Positions 32,768-44,330 of a stretch of 50,731 bases of DNA are shown one piece after another. The stretch comes from Labyrinthula sp. Ha (lineage: Eukaryota; Sar; Bigyra; Labyrinthulida; Labyrinthulaceae). Numbering within the stretch: position 1 is the first letter of the stretch; every line of letters begins with the position of its first letter. Position numbers and translations under genes: made by a program. The stretch covers positions 1 through 50,731 of the forward strand of contig JAALGZ010000097.1 in assembly GCA_015227615.1 (NCBI GenBank), in the 5' to 3' direction. Under the pieces are notes generated by a model. It did no database searches. It saw only the letters and a program-made list of their open reading frames with translations, and was not told the origin of the DNA.

Positions 32768-33089
32768 TGGGGACGTATGGTCTTGGAGTGGATATTAGTG
32801 GGCGGCCAGATTTGAGTAACACTGGTCAGGAGTATTCAATCAATAGAGGAGATTGTTCAAGGAGGAGCTCCATAAGCAGTTTCAAGTCAGAAAATTGGTC
32901 CAAGTTTTTGAGAATTGGTATCAAAGAACAAATGGTAATCTCCCAAGGGATATAGTGGGTGCTACTGCATATTGTATTTATCGCGTTTCTGGTGGTACAG
33001 GATACAAAAATCAACCTTTTTGCATCTGGATTCAACCCCAAGAGAGTTTTTTCAAGGTGGAAGATGTTTGTAGTTTGGATCTTGATTAA

Positions 33090-33600
33090 ATATAAAGTAT
33101 GGTATGGTCCAACTAGATCCAAAATGGAGCGAAGGAGCATTCCTCTTGCCATTTAAAGGATTTTAGATTGGTTATGATGTGTTGTCCAATAATGAAGTGT
33201 TAGAGTTGGAGCAGGAGAACTATCAGGTCAGGGATTTATTGCTCTTTGGGTCACTAACGCGAAAATTGAACTGGATCTGCAGTGTATAAGGAGATGGAGA
33301 TCTAAGTTGATGTGACTGATAGTTCGGTTGAAAACCTCACAATAAAGTAAACTGCAAACTATCAGGGTAACGCCGTCAGACATAATAATGAGCTATTACT
33401 ACTTGGAGTTAGAGGGAAGCACAGATCTTTTAACCAGGCCTTAGGTGATGTAATATAAATCATAGTTTGTGAATAAAACATGAATCCCGATGAAGGGCAT
33501 AAATTCCTTGAACAGTTGGTGCTCAGTAGAAATATGTTGCAAATATTTGGAAGAAGGTATAACTGCAGATCTGTGTGGTATGTGATTGAAAAAAATACCC
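33090..33600 (+). pseudogene. MT-A70 (METTL3/14/4-like) methyltransferase region of LTR element 1
   Basis: Blocks seen in order: a DPxW-type segment (VQLDPKWSEG) near 33105; GFIALWVTNAKIELDLQC at 33232-33285, matching the GF.FLWVT.....L.LeC strand-helix of MT-A70; NNELLLLGVRGKH at 33384-33422, matching H.kEhcLvGvKG, followed by FNQ.L; and NPDEGHKFLEQL at 33483-33518 with MLQIFGRRYN near 33534, matching KPDEiY.mIE...k.ELFgR.hN. The family transfers methyl from SAM to adenine N6 in RNA or DNA. It stands at the 3' end of the element. Fossil. Confidence 0.8.
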
Positions 33601-33666
33601 AACTAAAGTTTCAGAAGGATAAAATATTGTAATTTGAATATGCAAATTGCTATGGTCAAGTGTTGG

Positions 33667-34091
33667 TGTTAGTCCTACGCTGATACGTAGCAGTGACTAA
33701 CACTTAGCTGTATTTTATTTTGGTTTAAATATCAAAAACTTGTAATAACTAGGTTGTATTGAAACTGGTTGCAAATAGTTTCGGGCACCTGTGATAGCCG
33801 TTTGCAATATGACATTACTGCTGTTATTAAACGTTAACTGTAATCCAAGGAACAAAGACAAAGTTATTTCTATTTGAGTCCAAAAGTTATTCTAATAAGG
33901 ACGAGTTATTTACAAACAAGAAGATTTATTACCTAGCTTATTTTACATATTTCTCTCTGGTGTACACAGCTCACTTTCTATTTACCTACCCCTTACTCTC
34001 ATTCCATCCTTACCTTATTATCTCTGTATTCTAATTTTATTCTCAGGTTTTTCACCCCTTTACGATCGTTGAGACAATTATTGAAGCTTCA
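33667..34091 (+). repeat. 5' LTR of element 2
   Basis: Starts TGTTAGTCCT and ends near GCTTCA. Shares with 40635-41057 long identical stretches such as CCTGTGATAGCCGTTTGCAA and the following ATATGACATTACTGC. The end is placed at the last shared bases. Confidence 0.9.
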
Positions 34092-34123
34092 AATTGTGAA
34101 ATCTGGGAAGTAACAATCAATAT

Positions 34124-35160
34124 GTGGAATTAGAGGAACGAAATAAATCCAGATATTATTATTTTGAAGGGAATCAGAAGGTTTACATTGATATGACAGA
34201 TAAGAAGAAAAGTCTAAATGTACCACTTACGACCGATATGCTGGAAGCACTGAAGAAACTAGGCTCCTCTTCTTCAGAACCTCCATGCTTACAGGTTTTG
34301 GGGAACTTTAACAGGGGAACTTTGCTAGATTTTATTGTGAGGGCAAAACGTATGTATAAAAACGATCCTGATCTAAAGATTATTGACTGGCTTTCCGGCA
34401 AGATATGTTATAAACTGGAAACCATGATGTGGATTTGGAAAACACTGAAGCTGTATTAGAACATTTAGAAAGTATTGAAAAGATCAGGGCCGAATCCAAA
34501 TACCAGCATAGCATTGCACGATTAGGCAACAAGCTGGTTTTTCCCACAGATGCCAATAACGGGAAAGAGGTGATCACTGAATTCTTTTTTAAGGTGCGCA
34601 AGATATAGGGACCGGAAAAAGTAAAGAACAAAAGAACACAAAAAACAGCGATCAAATGAATTATCAAACGCTTACCAAAATACTTCGGGATTAATGAAAA
34701 TAATCTCAACGATTTATTTCTCCATGTCAATACAGTAGAAAAACTGGAGAAAACACTCCAGGTGCTTTCCCCAATTGAAGACAATAATATCCGACAAAGA
34801 AGATATATATATCTAAGGCCTTGACCTTACACTCCCACAACATTGTGAATATCTCCAATGAATCTAATACTCCTGAAAACATGGTTTCTCTGACGACGTT
34901 GAACGCGGAAAACTTCTTTAAAACGATAGAGAAAAGAATAGTAACTCTCAAATCAATAAAAAAACATGAATAAATGTAGTAATTGTGGGGGAGCCGATAA
35001 TTATGCCGCACAATGCACAGCAGTAAGCAGAACTCCTTCAAACACACACAGATCCAAATTTACCAATAGCTCAAATTGAAATAATAACTCACGAAAGTTT
35101 CAAAGGAATCAGAAGCCGGCTATACTTAATATATGTTTTAAACCAAAAGCCGATCCAGTA
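34124..35160 (+). pseudogene. Gag region of LTR element 2
   Basis: Opens with MELEERNKSRYYYFEGNQKV. Capsid-like text continues (LQVLGNFNRGTLLDFIVRAK), and a zinc-knuckle-like CSNCGG...C occurs near 34980-35020. The same text recurs in element 3 near 47240-47470 on the other strand. Fossil. Confidence 0.65.
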
Positions 35161-35163
35161 TAA

Positions 35164-35565
35164 TTTGTCGATGTATTGGGAAGAGGCGATTCGCACGTTG
35201 TTAAAGATGTCTTCGATAGCGGCGCGGGCCAGACAATAGGGTCAATTAATGCACACAAACAATACTGCTCCATGCTTTTCCCACCTCATTCGAACCTGAA
35301 AGTAAAGTTGGCTAACAACACTCCAATTCCCGTTGTTAAGGTAGGGGATATAACCGCCAGGGTGAGGGTAGATCAAGGTGAGCCTGTCCACTTAGGCAAG
35401 ATGTACATATTCATGGTCGATGATCCTCACTTAAATACAATCTGCGTTGACAGAGAAACACTATTTAATACTGGAGCAATGCTAGAGCAAGTGCTAGTGA
35501 GAATGCCCTCCTGGCAACAAAACCTTTTGGTAGCTTTTATTGGATCAACAGCAAATAGAAATTGA
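35164..35565 (+). pseudogene. Retropepsin region of LTR element 2
   Basis: VFDSGAGQTIGSINAH near 35210 has the catalytic D-S-G-A. Downstream, LKVKLANNTPIPVVKVGDI fits the flap and second half of a retroviral aspartic protease. It lies in the usual place between Gag and RT. Confidence 0.75.
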
Positions 35566-36151
35566 AATACAGGAGATGATATAAATACGCTGACACATCA
35601 TTGGTATCCAACCATGCCAGCCGCCCGGACGCTGGACCTACCATCATAGACGTTAGTTTTTCTATTCAAATTTCGACGAGGTTTTTCCATTGTTGGAAGA
35701 AGGCAAGGCGATTCTCAGTGACACAAAATTCTCTCATATAAAATTGGAAAAGATAAAAATGGCCACGACAACGAAGGAAATAGATTTTACGCCCTTGAAC
35801 CATGTTGTGAACCTCAAGAAAGCAGTTGATTTGCTGGATCTCCCTGCTAATGATTCAATCCGGTTGGTGAACCCATATGAAGAAATAGATGAGATTAATA
35901 TCCCAGAAGTATCATATTTTGGAGGCGATGGAAAGATCTTACATATGGAAATTGAACAGAATAAGGTTAAGAAGACTATATCCAACTGTATTTACAAAGT
36001 TACTTATATTTCAAAAAAATCAAAAAGAAAAACTGAAAGATGTTTGTTTTAAGAACTTCAAGGCGTTTGGCTTGACCCAGGACACTTGTCAGGTAAGCGA
36101 TCTAACACCTGTGCCATGTCCCTTAGCCCCTAATACCCACCCGGGATTAGT

Positions 36152-36870
36152 GTGAAGCCAAGACCTGTTAGTCAAAAGGAAGAGGCATGGCTCAAAAATA
36201 GAATAGAAGAGCTCATAAACGCAAAGATATTGAAACGCGTCGAAGATCCTATTTATTCAGTTCCCATACACATTGTTCCAAAGGAAAGTGATGACCCGAA
36301 TAAACAATATCGTCTTGTCGTAGATACGAGAAGAGTCAACGATTTTACCATTTGAACCTCCCTACAACTCACATATTTAGAAAAGCATTTACAAAGAGCT
36401 CGACACACAGTATTTTATGGAGCCGTGGATATAATGTCCGACTTCGATTACCTTCCAATCCAAGAAGATTAAAAGCCATTTTTTAACATGGAAACACCCT
36501 GGGGCGCCGCCTATATATTTCAAGGCACAGTCCAAGAGTGGAAAAACTCTCCTATGTATTTCCAAGACAGGATCTACAGAGAGATATTAGAAGGAAGTGA
36601 ATTTATGGAGCCTAACTCAATAGTTAGAGGCCTGGTCAAATGTGCTGATGATGTTCTTTTTTACTCTAGAATCTTTGATTTATACGCTGATATGATGGAT
36701 AAAATATTAAAAAGATTTATCAAGAAGAAAGTAAAATTGAACGTGAAGAAAAGCGTTTTCATTGACACGAAGATAAAATATTGTGGAAAACACTTGAAGA
36801 AGGACACTTATTCATATGAACCAGAGTTGTACAAGACGATCTTAAATACAAAGGACCCGTGTACTAACAT
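36152..36870 (+). pseudogene. Reverse transcriptase region of LTR element 2
   Basis: RPVSQKEEAWLKNRIEELI and YRLVVDTRRVNDFT near 36160-36350, TPWGAAYIFQGTVQEWKNSP near 36495, and ADDVLFYS near 36645 are the fingers, palm and catalytic blocks of Ty3/gypsy RT. Confidence 0.85.
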
Positions 36871-37620
36871 CGGTTGGCGGGCATTTTATATGTGTGTAAC
36901 TGGATGGGATATACGATTTACAAACTCACTGAATACAGGTTCAGATTTGCAAAAGCAGTAAAACTGAAGATGAAAAAATCTAAATTAAAAAGACTTAAGT
37001 TACCCATTGCATGGATAGATGGGCTCATTGATACATGGGAGTCTTTTTTGCTGGAAATTTTCAACGCTATGAGGAAAAATTTATCAATGTATGACCCTGA
37101 GCGACGCCTCAAAATTTTTACTGATACAAGCGAAGGGTATTGGTCGGAACTTATGACGCAGACCATCACACAAGAAGACTCGTTACATACTGTGAAGAAG
37201 AAATATTTTCCACTTTTGATGCTTAGCGCATCGTTTGCAGTTAGACAAGTAAAGTGCACATAAGCCAAAAAGAAATATAACCCATATTGAAGCTACTAAA
37301 GAGGGTAGACAATCTTATTTTAGATCACCCCAATCCAACTAGGGTATACACAGACCATCGCAATTTAATTTACTTGATTAAACCAAACTGGAACGAGAAT
37401 AAGTCTTATTTATCTAGGTTAGGAAGATGGGCTATGATTTTATAAGATGTCAACCTGATCTTTTTCCACATCAAGGGAGACATCAACGTTCTTGTTGATA
37501 TTATTAGCAGGTGGGGCAACGAAGAATACGAGAAGCTCATGGAGAAATCAATCTAGTTGAACGCATACAATCTTAGAAGCGGAAGAAACGTTGCTGATGA
37601 TAGTGAAGATACGCGACAAG
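36870..37620 (+). pseudogene. RNase H region of LTR element 2
   Basis: RLKIFTDTSEGYWSELM near 37110 matches the first catalytic Asp region (xFTDAS..gwga.L). VYTDHRNLIYLI near 37345 and LSRLGRWAMIL near 37415 match the tDh..L..l...n.R..RW..xL part. Confidence 0.75.
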
Positions 37621-37689
37621 CCTAAACCATTCTGGAATGATATTTAAAACAGATGAATGAGGACTGCCTTTCATTTCTCAACCCATATT

Positions 37690-38900
37690 ATAGGGGAAAA
37701 TGGAAACAAATAACAGAAGATGAACTTTTATCTCTCCAGCGGAAGATAGATCCATAAGCGAAGGTATTAATTAAGGAGAAGGAAAAAATCGTTATCCCGT
37801 TGAAGTTGGTGCCGAAACTCATCATTGACAACCACATAGCAATGACGCATCCGCCTAAAATGAAGGAATTAGGAGATCTCAAGTCATTTTACTCGTTCAA
37901 GCTGCTATTTAACATCAAGCTGGAAGATCTTATAGATGATTTGCACAGGCGTTGCCTCCATTGTGTGAGGATTCCGTCTCTTATCCTCACCCCACATCAT
38001 GAAACAAAACTTGGAGAAAGAAGAGGGGACATACTTAGGTTAGACTTTCTTTATGTCTCAAACGAAGGTTATATATTGGTAATTATGGATGATGCAACGT
38101 GCAAAATTTTGCTTACCTGTTGCGAGAAATGTAGCACAATCGATAATGTCAGAGCACTTTTAACGTGGCACTTGTGGTTAGAACTTAAGCCGAAGTTCAC
38201 GATGATAATGGACAGAGGCTCCCATTTTTGTAAGATTTTGATGCAGGAACTCAGCCAGTGGCTAATATACACACATTCATTTGCGGTATTCTATGACCCG
38301 TGGATAAACGGCGGCATTGAATTTGGAAACGTACGTATTCTAAGGATACTTAGATCAATCGCTCATAAACTCCACTTATCGCAGAATGACTGAAAACACA
38401 CTCTACCTTATACACAGAGTGTTATTAATACCTCCAGAAGTAGTAGGATTCATAATTACACGCCGAATGAGTTGTTTATTGGGCAAAAAAGAAGTGAAGA
38501 GGCCGATAGTGATGACTCGCATATACAAAGATACCTTTCTTCGATAGAAGATGATATGAAAAAGTTAAGACAGGTCATGGATCCGTCGACATTTGTTAGA
38601 GAAATCATGGAACTGGCTGATTTTATTACTGAGAAGCAGAACAAACTATATTTGTTTGTGAAAACTCTGCGCAAGAAGACCAATGACAGGTATAAGGCCC
38701 GTTTCACTAAGAGTATTCTCAAATATAAGCTCGGAAACTGGGTTCTAATGAGCTCAGCAAATATCCACAGGGCCAGACAAAAGTAGAAGTTTAGTTGGCA
38801 AGATCCGTTCAAGTTGTGACCATGATATCAGCCAATGTATATAGATTGAGAAGCCTGTTGGAGAAGGAAACGGTGTGCCATGTGTCACTTATGTGGTGGT
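37690..38900 (+). pseudogene. Integrase region of LTR element 2
   Basis: The zinc-binding region is near 37930-37970 (LHRRCLHC). The DDE core has RLDFLYV and YILVIMDDATCKILL near 38035-38110, IMDRGSHFCKI near 38205-38235, and NGGIEFGNVRILRILRSIAH near 38308-38370. The C-terminal module follows near 38700-38900 (KLGNWVLMS, NVYRLRSLLEK, VCHVSLMWWYEP). Confidence 0.85.
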
Positions 38901-38949
38901 ATGAGCCACCGGAGTACAGCCCTTCAGAGGAAGTGGTCAAACATTTCAA

Positions 38950-39135
38950 GCGGAGTTATGGCACTCTTTCTGTGAAAGGCATTTATGATATAAAGTTGAC
39001 ACTAGAGGGATACTTTCTTAAGACAAATTGGTTGCGATTTGAAGAGGATGACTCTACATTTGAGCCTTTGGAAATCCTCGTCGCAGATGTTCCATTACTA
39101 GTTAAAAATTTTTTGTTGGAAGAAGGAGGAAACAA
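38950..39135 (+). pseudogene. Chromodomain-like segment of LTR element 2
   Basis: VKGIYDIKLTLEGYFLKTNW followed by DSTFEPLEIL and LLVKNFLLEEG. The pattern (Y.V...L.WLxf...ds.wEPl.nL......i..F) fits a divergent chromodomain after the integrase. It is also present in element 3 near 43100-43250. Confidence 0.65.
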
Positions 39136-39249
39136 GAAGCAGCTGAGGAAGGATGCTTTTGAAGTTTTTGCCGACATTATAAGTGGAAAAAATGAAGCGC
39201 TTCAGCTGAACGCAATATGTTTTTTTTTGTAAAACCTCCTTCAGAGGCT

Positions 39250-39490
39250 AAAAAACAGTTACCTATAGAGAAAGTAATTTTGAAGCAATGTGCCGCGGTT
39301 TATGGAATTGGAAATTATAAGAGCATCCGTGATAACTCGCATCATCCTCACAAGAACACTCAACAACTATATACAAAAACCCAGAAACTCCTTGTAAAAC
39401 AAAGCATTTCGGAGTATAACATGTTTCAGTTGGATGTTGATACGGTTGCAGCATACAACTTGAAGAAGTATGAAGTCAATTTTTACAGAG
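39250..39490 (+). pseudogene. Myb/SANT-like segment of LTR element 2
   Basis: ILKQCAAVYGIGNYKSIRD, then QQLYTKTQKLLVKQSISEYN near 39365-39430. The ...YG.GN(W/Y)..I...-RT..Q...k.Q.LL pattern is that of a Myb/SANT helix-turn-helix. Aligns with the same segment in elements 1, 3 and 4. Confidence 0.65.
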
Positions 39491-39929
39491 AATTAACCAA
39501 GAAGATGTTGAGAGTTGACCACATTGTTAAAAGGTTTTTATATCTTTTTAGGTTTACACGCAAATTTAAACCCAAAGAAGCTACCTCTATAACATTTTTA
39601 CGAGATCAGACAAGTTAGAACTTATAAAGAACAGCCTGAAACTCATGCGCAGCATAGAAAACATCCGATCCTTAAGTAGAGTATAACCGAAAATCAACTG
39701 GAGTAGTTTACCAAGTAAAATTATGAAGCTGGAAATTAAAGTAGCCAACAGAGAAGATGAGATTAAAGTAAGAAATACGCTCTTCAAGCAGATATTGGTA
39801 ACAGTTAATGAGCTACAAGAGAAAGCATTCACTGATGAAGAATTTAAATTCCCCACAGCTGTCGTCTTCAACCAGAAGGAATGCACCGCGAAATGGAACA
39901 AACAGGACCCATAAGTCACCGTTTTTATG

Positions 39930-40470
39930 AGAAGTTCACCTTAAAATATTCTTTCTTTGAGCATGGCAGCTTTCCTTTGCATTTAGATATTCAGAGGGCC
40001 GATAATTTTTCAACTTTTTAAAGAAAAACGAAGTTTATTTTCAGTGTATCATCATTGATCCGCCGTGAAAACTAGCAGGAGAAATACTGATCAGAGGCCC
40101 TGCTATAACTTACCCGCAGATGGATTTTTACTCAATTCCCTTTAAACAGATGTTCTCATTGAACACCAGTGCGTTTGCTTTTATGTGGGTGATTCACGCG
40201 TATGAACAGCAGTTCCGTTCTTTAGTTATTGAATTAGGATACAAAGTTGTTGACACCTTTATATAGATCAAAGTCAGTGAACAGGGATCGCTGTTATCTT
40301 GCATTGGATCACATTTAAATGGAGCCAAGAAAACGTGTCTCATTATCGCTGTGGGTGGAGTTTCAGCTCTGCAAACTAAGTCCAACTTTGGCGTTGACGT
40401 TATTTTTCCAAGACGTCGCGAGCAATCAAAAAGCCAGATGAGTTATATTTACGTATCGAGAGAGCCTTTT
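39930..40470 (+). pseudogene. MT-A70 (METTL3/14/4-like) methyltransferase region of LTR element 2
   Basis: CIIIDPP at 40045-40065 is the strand leading to the (D/N)PP(W) catalytic loop. AFAFMWVIHAYEQQ and LVIELGYKVVDTF at about 40168-40260 match GFlFLWVT......L..wGY..v. SHLNGAKKTCLIIAVGGV near 40310-40360 matches H.L.H.KE.CLvgvkG, and FGVDVIFPRRREQSKSQM near 40390-40440 matches DVI.a..R..S.KPde. It lies just before the polypurine tract. Fossil. Confidence 0.82.
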
Positions 40471-40622
40471 CACAAAAAGTGAGGTTTTGTAAATTTTTGG
40501 ACGCTCTTAGAACACTAGAAATTACTGAATTACAACTGGAAACGAGTTACCCACAAGTTTTGATATGGAAGTTTTCAAGTCGCGTTATTTGGATTTCTTA
40601 GTTATTGTTGGTAACAACACTT

Positions 40623-40634
40623 AGGGGGGGGGGA
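40623..40634 (+). other. Polypurine tract of LTR element 2
   Basis: AGGGGGGGGGGA immediately before TGTTAG of the 3' LTR, the usual site that primes second-strand synthesis. Confidence 0.85.
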
Positions 40635-41057
40635 TGTTAGTCTTGTGTTGACATGTAGCAGTGACTAATGCTTAGCTGTATTTTAATTTGGTTTAAATAC
40701 CGACCATTTTTAATAATTAGGTCGTATTGAAACTGGTCGCGAATAGTTTTGGGTACCTGTGATAGCCGTTTGCAATATGACATTACTGCTGTTATTATCC
40801 GTTAACCGTAATTCAAGGAACAAAAACAAAGTTACTTCTATTTGAGTCCAAACGTTATTCTGATAAGAACAAGTTATTTACGAACAAAAAGATTTATTAC
40901 TTACCTTATTTTATATACGTCTCTTTTATTTCCACACCTTACCTTCTATTTATCTATTCTTTACTCTTATTCTCTCTTTAATTTATTCTATTTGTATTCT
41001 AATTGTATTATCAGATTTTCCACTCTTTTACGCTCGGTGGAACGATTATTGGTTCTA
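40635..41057 (+). repeat. 3' LTR of element 2
   Basis: Starts TGTTAGTCTTGTG, ends near GGTTCTA; the partner of 33667-34091. Differences between the two are mostly transitions. Confidence 0.9.
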
Positions 41058-41059
41058 TA

Positions 41060-41094
<35 letters not shown>
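41057..41094. repeat. (TA)n microsatellite
   Basis: TATATATGTATATA... run directly after the 3' LTR of element 2. Similar runs lie at about 44169-44190 and 44956-44992 inside element 3. Confidence 0.9.
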
Positions 41095-41100
<6 letters not shown>

Positions 41101-41171
41101 ATGTGGTATTGAGGTTGAGTGAAATTTGGTAGTGACGTGGCACATTGAAATACATTTGATGCATCGTTTAG

Positions 41172-41597
41172 AGATATGGAAAAGCATTGGACCTTGAAGG
41201 ACCCTATTATTGGGGATAGAAAATGGATGGTTGGAGTTTTAGGTTTTAATTTTTAAGCATAATTAATATCGGGTATTTTTTCTACAGATAAACAAGGAGC
41301 TTTCAGAGTTATCTTGTAGTTAAGAAGCAGCATATAAATTAGGTAAAGAAAAAAGTGAGTGCTTCGAAGGTAAATTGTATCTAGCTTTTCTTTCAAAATC
41401 ATTAACAGTTAATTATAACATTTGCCATATCAAACTGAATATAGCAGGTTCCTACCTAACAATAATGAACTGGTGAACCAAACAGATAACCAATTATGTT
41501 ACCTTTTGGGTTCTTACTTTCTATTTCAACTGTAACAACTTATCAATATGGTACAAAATGTCGTTATTCACTGCAACCATAACAGTCAGGACTAACA
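41172..41597 (-). repeat. Probable 3' LTR of element 3
   Basis: On the minus strand TGTTAGTCCTGACTG... with GCAGTGA.TAAC and GTTACAGTTGAAA resembling the LTR of element 2, preceded by a short purine-rich AAGGGG. The far end is placed by the length of the related LTR only. Confidence 0.5.
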
Positions 41598-41679
41598 GCA
41601 CCCCTTGGTTTGCCTTAATAATTCAAAGCACTCTGAACGACGTAAGTTGAAATTTTCCATCTCAAAATTTGCAGCTAAT

Positions 41680-42190
41680 TTGTTTTCAATTCTGAGCCAA
41701 TGGTTTTGAACATTCCATGGGGGTCCAATAAATTTGCAGAACCTCGTTTTCTATGATAAAATACCTTCAATTTGCGAATAAAGCTCACCTGGTTACTTTG
41801 ACTGGTCACTTTTTTTAGATAAAAGTATGTCTACACCAAAGCTAGTTTTTATTTGTTGCAATTAAATACCGCCGATAGAGATCATCAGCTAGGTATCCTC
41901 GTCCATACTTATATGCGAGTCAGTGGAAGATAGCATTGAACCTTGGTTACTAACTTGAACCTAAATGAAAGTGCCTGTGATTTTGTATCCTGGTTGATTA
42001 ATAAAGATTGAGGCTGATGTTCATAGGCATGATTGACCTAAATAAAAATAACTCCACTCGTGATAACTGAGATTATCTTCTTGAAAGAGATGCAGTTTAA
42101 ATCCGCCTGTTTGTAGATTAAGGTAGAACCACTTGCAGGTATCTCTCCGGCTAACTTCCAAGGAGGAACAATGATCACAGCTTAGAAGCA
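41680..42190 (-). pseudogene. MT-A70 methyltransferase region of LTR element 3
   Basis: VIIVPPWKLAGEI (complement of 42141-42178) aligns with the DPP loop of element 2, and VIFIWVNHAYEHQ (complement of about 42013-42053) with its FMWVIHAYEQQ. Farther along, FGVD-like text near 41840 fits the DVI region only loosely. Fossil. Confidence 0.7.
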
Positions 42191-42779
42191 TACATCTTGC
42201 TTCTTTAAAAAGTTGAAAACCCATCTAAAGCCAATAGATTCAGTTTTAAGCGTAAACTAATAAACTTAAAAAAGTCGTATTTCAAATAAAAGTTCTCATA
42301 ATTGACGGTAACTTCAGATTTGCATTTGTTCCACACACTTGCACATTTCTTTTGATTGAAAGAAATATGCTCGGGGAACTTAGAATTCTCCTTATTAAAA
42401 TATTGAAGCTATATTTCTTCATTAATAACTGCTATTTGCTTTGTAACCGCATCTTAAATCTTAATTTTTGTCCTTTGTTTATAGTTTGTGTTTCAAGATT
42501 CGTAAATTCATCAAGTAAATCGCTCCATTTGAGCTTCATGTAAGCGTAAATTAAAATTCTGACATTTTCTGTATCATCCAGACATTCTAACCTGATCTCG
42601 ATTAGCTCCAACTTATTTATTCCCCTAAAAAATGTTATGGTGTCTGGATCTTTGGGCTTAAAATTTCTCTAATACATTGCTAAATTAAAGAATTTTCACA
42701 CCAAACATTCCATTCTCAGCACCTTGTGACTCAACTTCTTGTAAAAAGCGATACCATATCTTACTAAGTTGAAAACAGT

Positions 42780-42955
42780 TACCTCATTGACATTTAATTT
42801 AGTATAACTATATTCTGAGCTACTCTATTTACCAATAAGCTTTTGCGGCTGCATGTACATTTGTTGAGTTTTTTTAAATGGAAAATACGAGCCATAGTTG
42901 ATAGCTTTGTAGTACTTTACTCTGTAAGGTGCAATGTACTACTTTAAAATGGCTT
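42780..42955 (-). pseudogene. Myb/SANT-like segment of LTR element 3
   Basis: YRVKYYKAINYGSYFPFKKT followed by QQMYMQPQKLIGK, collinear with VYGIGNYKSIRD...QQLYTKTQKLL of element 2. Confidence 0.55.
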
Positions 42956-43099
42956 TCTCTATGAGTAACCATGTCTTGAATAATGAAGTCATTTTTCCCG
43001 AATATTTATTGAATTCAGTTACAGAATTTAATTACTCTCTTTTATAAAGTCGTTAAAAGAATCAAAAACATCTTTCTTTAACTGATTTTTCTAAACTTT

Positions 43100-43250
43100 C
43101 TCCTCAAACAAAAAAATCCTTTACCAGAGGTGGTACATTGACGGACAAGAGCTCTAGAGACTCATAGGTAGCATCTTCATTCTAAAATCCGAGTCATTTC
43201 ATTTTCAGAAAATAACCTTCATTCATAAATTTAATATCTTCAATGGATTT
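43100..43250 (-). pseudogene. Chromodomain-like segment of LTR element 3
   Basis: IKFMNEGYFLKM, then EDATYESLELL and VPPLVKDFF, collinear with element 2 (IKLTLEGYFLKT, DSTFEPLEIL, VPLLVKNFL). Confidence 0.6.
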
Positions 43251-43922
43251 AGCTGATAAAGCTCCATAATATCTCTTTAATAACTTTAGAACCTTGTCTG
43301 GTGGGGCATAATCTACAGGCTCTTACCTCCATATTTGTGATGAATGTCACAACGTTTCTTTCGCTAATAAAATCATAAGCCAATAAACTGCTGCTATAAT
43401 AGTATTAATCACCTGAAAAGAATGTTGCCATATTAGTTTGTTCTTCTGTCTAGGGAAATGGGTGCTCGAGGAGCTCATTAATACTCAGTCGTCTGAATTA
43501 TATTGTAAAAGATAATTCGTAAACATAGCATTACACCTCTCGTTGATACGTTAACACAAAATTTGAACGAATGACTAAAATTATTGATATTTTCTTGGAT
43601 AAATCAAGCTAAGTCTTAATTTTATTGAACTACTTTGATAGGATCTCTCGCTCTTCATAAAGATTTAGTTCCGTCTCCAGCCTTAAAGAAGTGTCTACGA
43701 GTAAGCGTATCATCTTTGTTCGGTTTCTTCATTGAACGTAAGATCTAAGAAGAGTTCAATAAGAATATATTTCTTCTTTCGAGTAGTCCTGGTTATATTA
43801 ATAATATTTTAAATATAATGTCGAATGTGTTTCCAATACTTTTGCACTAAATACAGCATATCAGTAATCAATATTAGAATACGCAGAATGTGAATTTTGG
43901 AAATTTCAACATTGGTATTTGT

Positions 43923-44330
43923 TTATGGACCATAAGATATTAGAAAAGAGTACGTATATATGAGCCACTGAATAAGTCCATGTATCAAAATATTACAAAG
44001 AAGAGAAATTCCGTCAGCAATGAAGATAAAAGTAGGATTAAGTTCACTCCATAAATGCCAAGTTAAAAGTGCTCTGACAACATCAATAGTTCTACACTTC
44101 TCATAATATGTTAGCAAAAATTTAGAAGTTGCGTCGTCCATAATGATAATAATATATCTTTTGTTTGATATATATATATATATATATATAGAAAATAAAT
44201 TCTCAGAAGGTCGCATATACCTTTGTCCAGATCGGTTTCATGATGAGGTATTCTGATTAAAGATTGTATGTGAATTCAATAAAAATATTACATGTGCAAT
44301 TCACTGATCAAATTTTCAACTTTCACGTCA
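43923..44330 (-). pseudogene. Integrase region of LTR element 3
   Basis: YIIIIMDDATSKFLLTYYEK and VRALLTWHLWSELNPTF match element 2 (YILVIMDDATCKILLTCCEK; VRALLTWHLWLELKPKF) almost residue for residue. A (TA)n run lies just upstream of it. Fossil. Confidence 0.85.

Larger units (their letters stand above)
22980..33666 (+). mobile_element. Decayed Ty3/gypsy-type LTR element 1 with MT-A70 module
   Basis: Readable parts in order: Gag 23390-24720, RT 25050-25660, RNase H 26160-26400, integrase 26786-27200 and 28790-29000, GPY/F module 29210-29430, chromodomain 29480-29640, Myb-like segment 29880-30060, a retropepsin-like stretch 30276-30640, and MT-A70 33090-33600. It is broken many times and is carried as a fossil. 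Two DNA transposons are inserted (27213-28757 inside the integrase core; 30789-32767 before the MT-A70). I could not identify its LTRs: the left limit is approximate, and the right end meets the LTR of element 2 at 33667. The amount of decay suggests it is among the older elements here. Confidence 0.8.
33667..41057 (+). mobile_element. Ty3/gypsy-type chromoviral LTR element 2 with MT-A70 module (7.4 kb)
   Basis: Complete in outline, with paired LTRs (33667-34091 and 40635-41057): Gag, protease, RT, RNase H, integrase, chromodomain-like segment, Myb-like segment, MT-A70 region, polypurine tract. It is broken many times in its coding regions. The LTRs match at about 86% over their first ~175 positions by eye, so the insertion is not recent. 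Flanking target duplication not recognised. Elements 2 and 3 belong to one family; 1 and 4 are different lineages. Confidence 0.88.

Noticed and set aside
39930-40470. Host MT-A70 gene captured by chance next to one LTR element
   Set aside because: The same domain stands at the same place in three other elements in this window, and here it lies between the element's Myb-like segment and its polypurine tract.
41057-41094. (TA)n run as a target-site preference or origin
   Set aside because: Simple AT microsatellites occur at three places in the AT-rich right half; nothing else supports a role.
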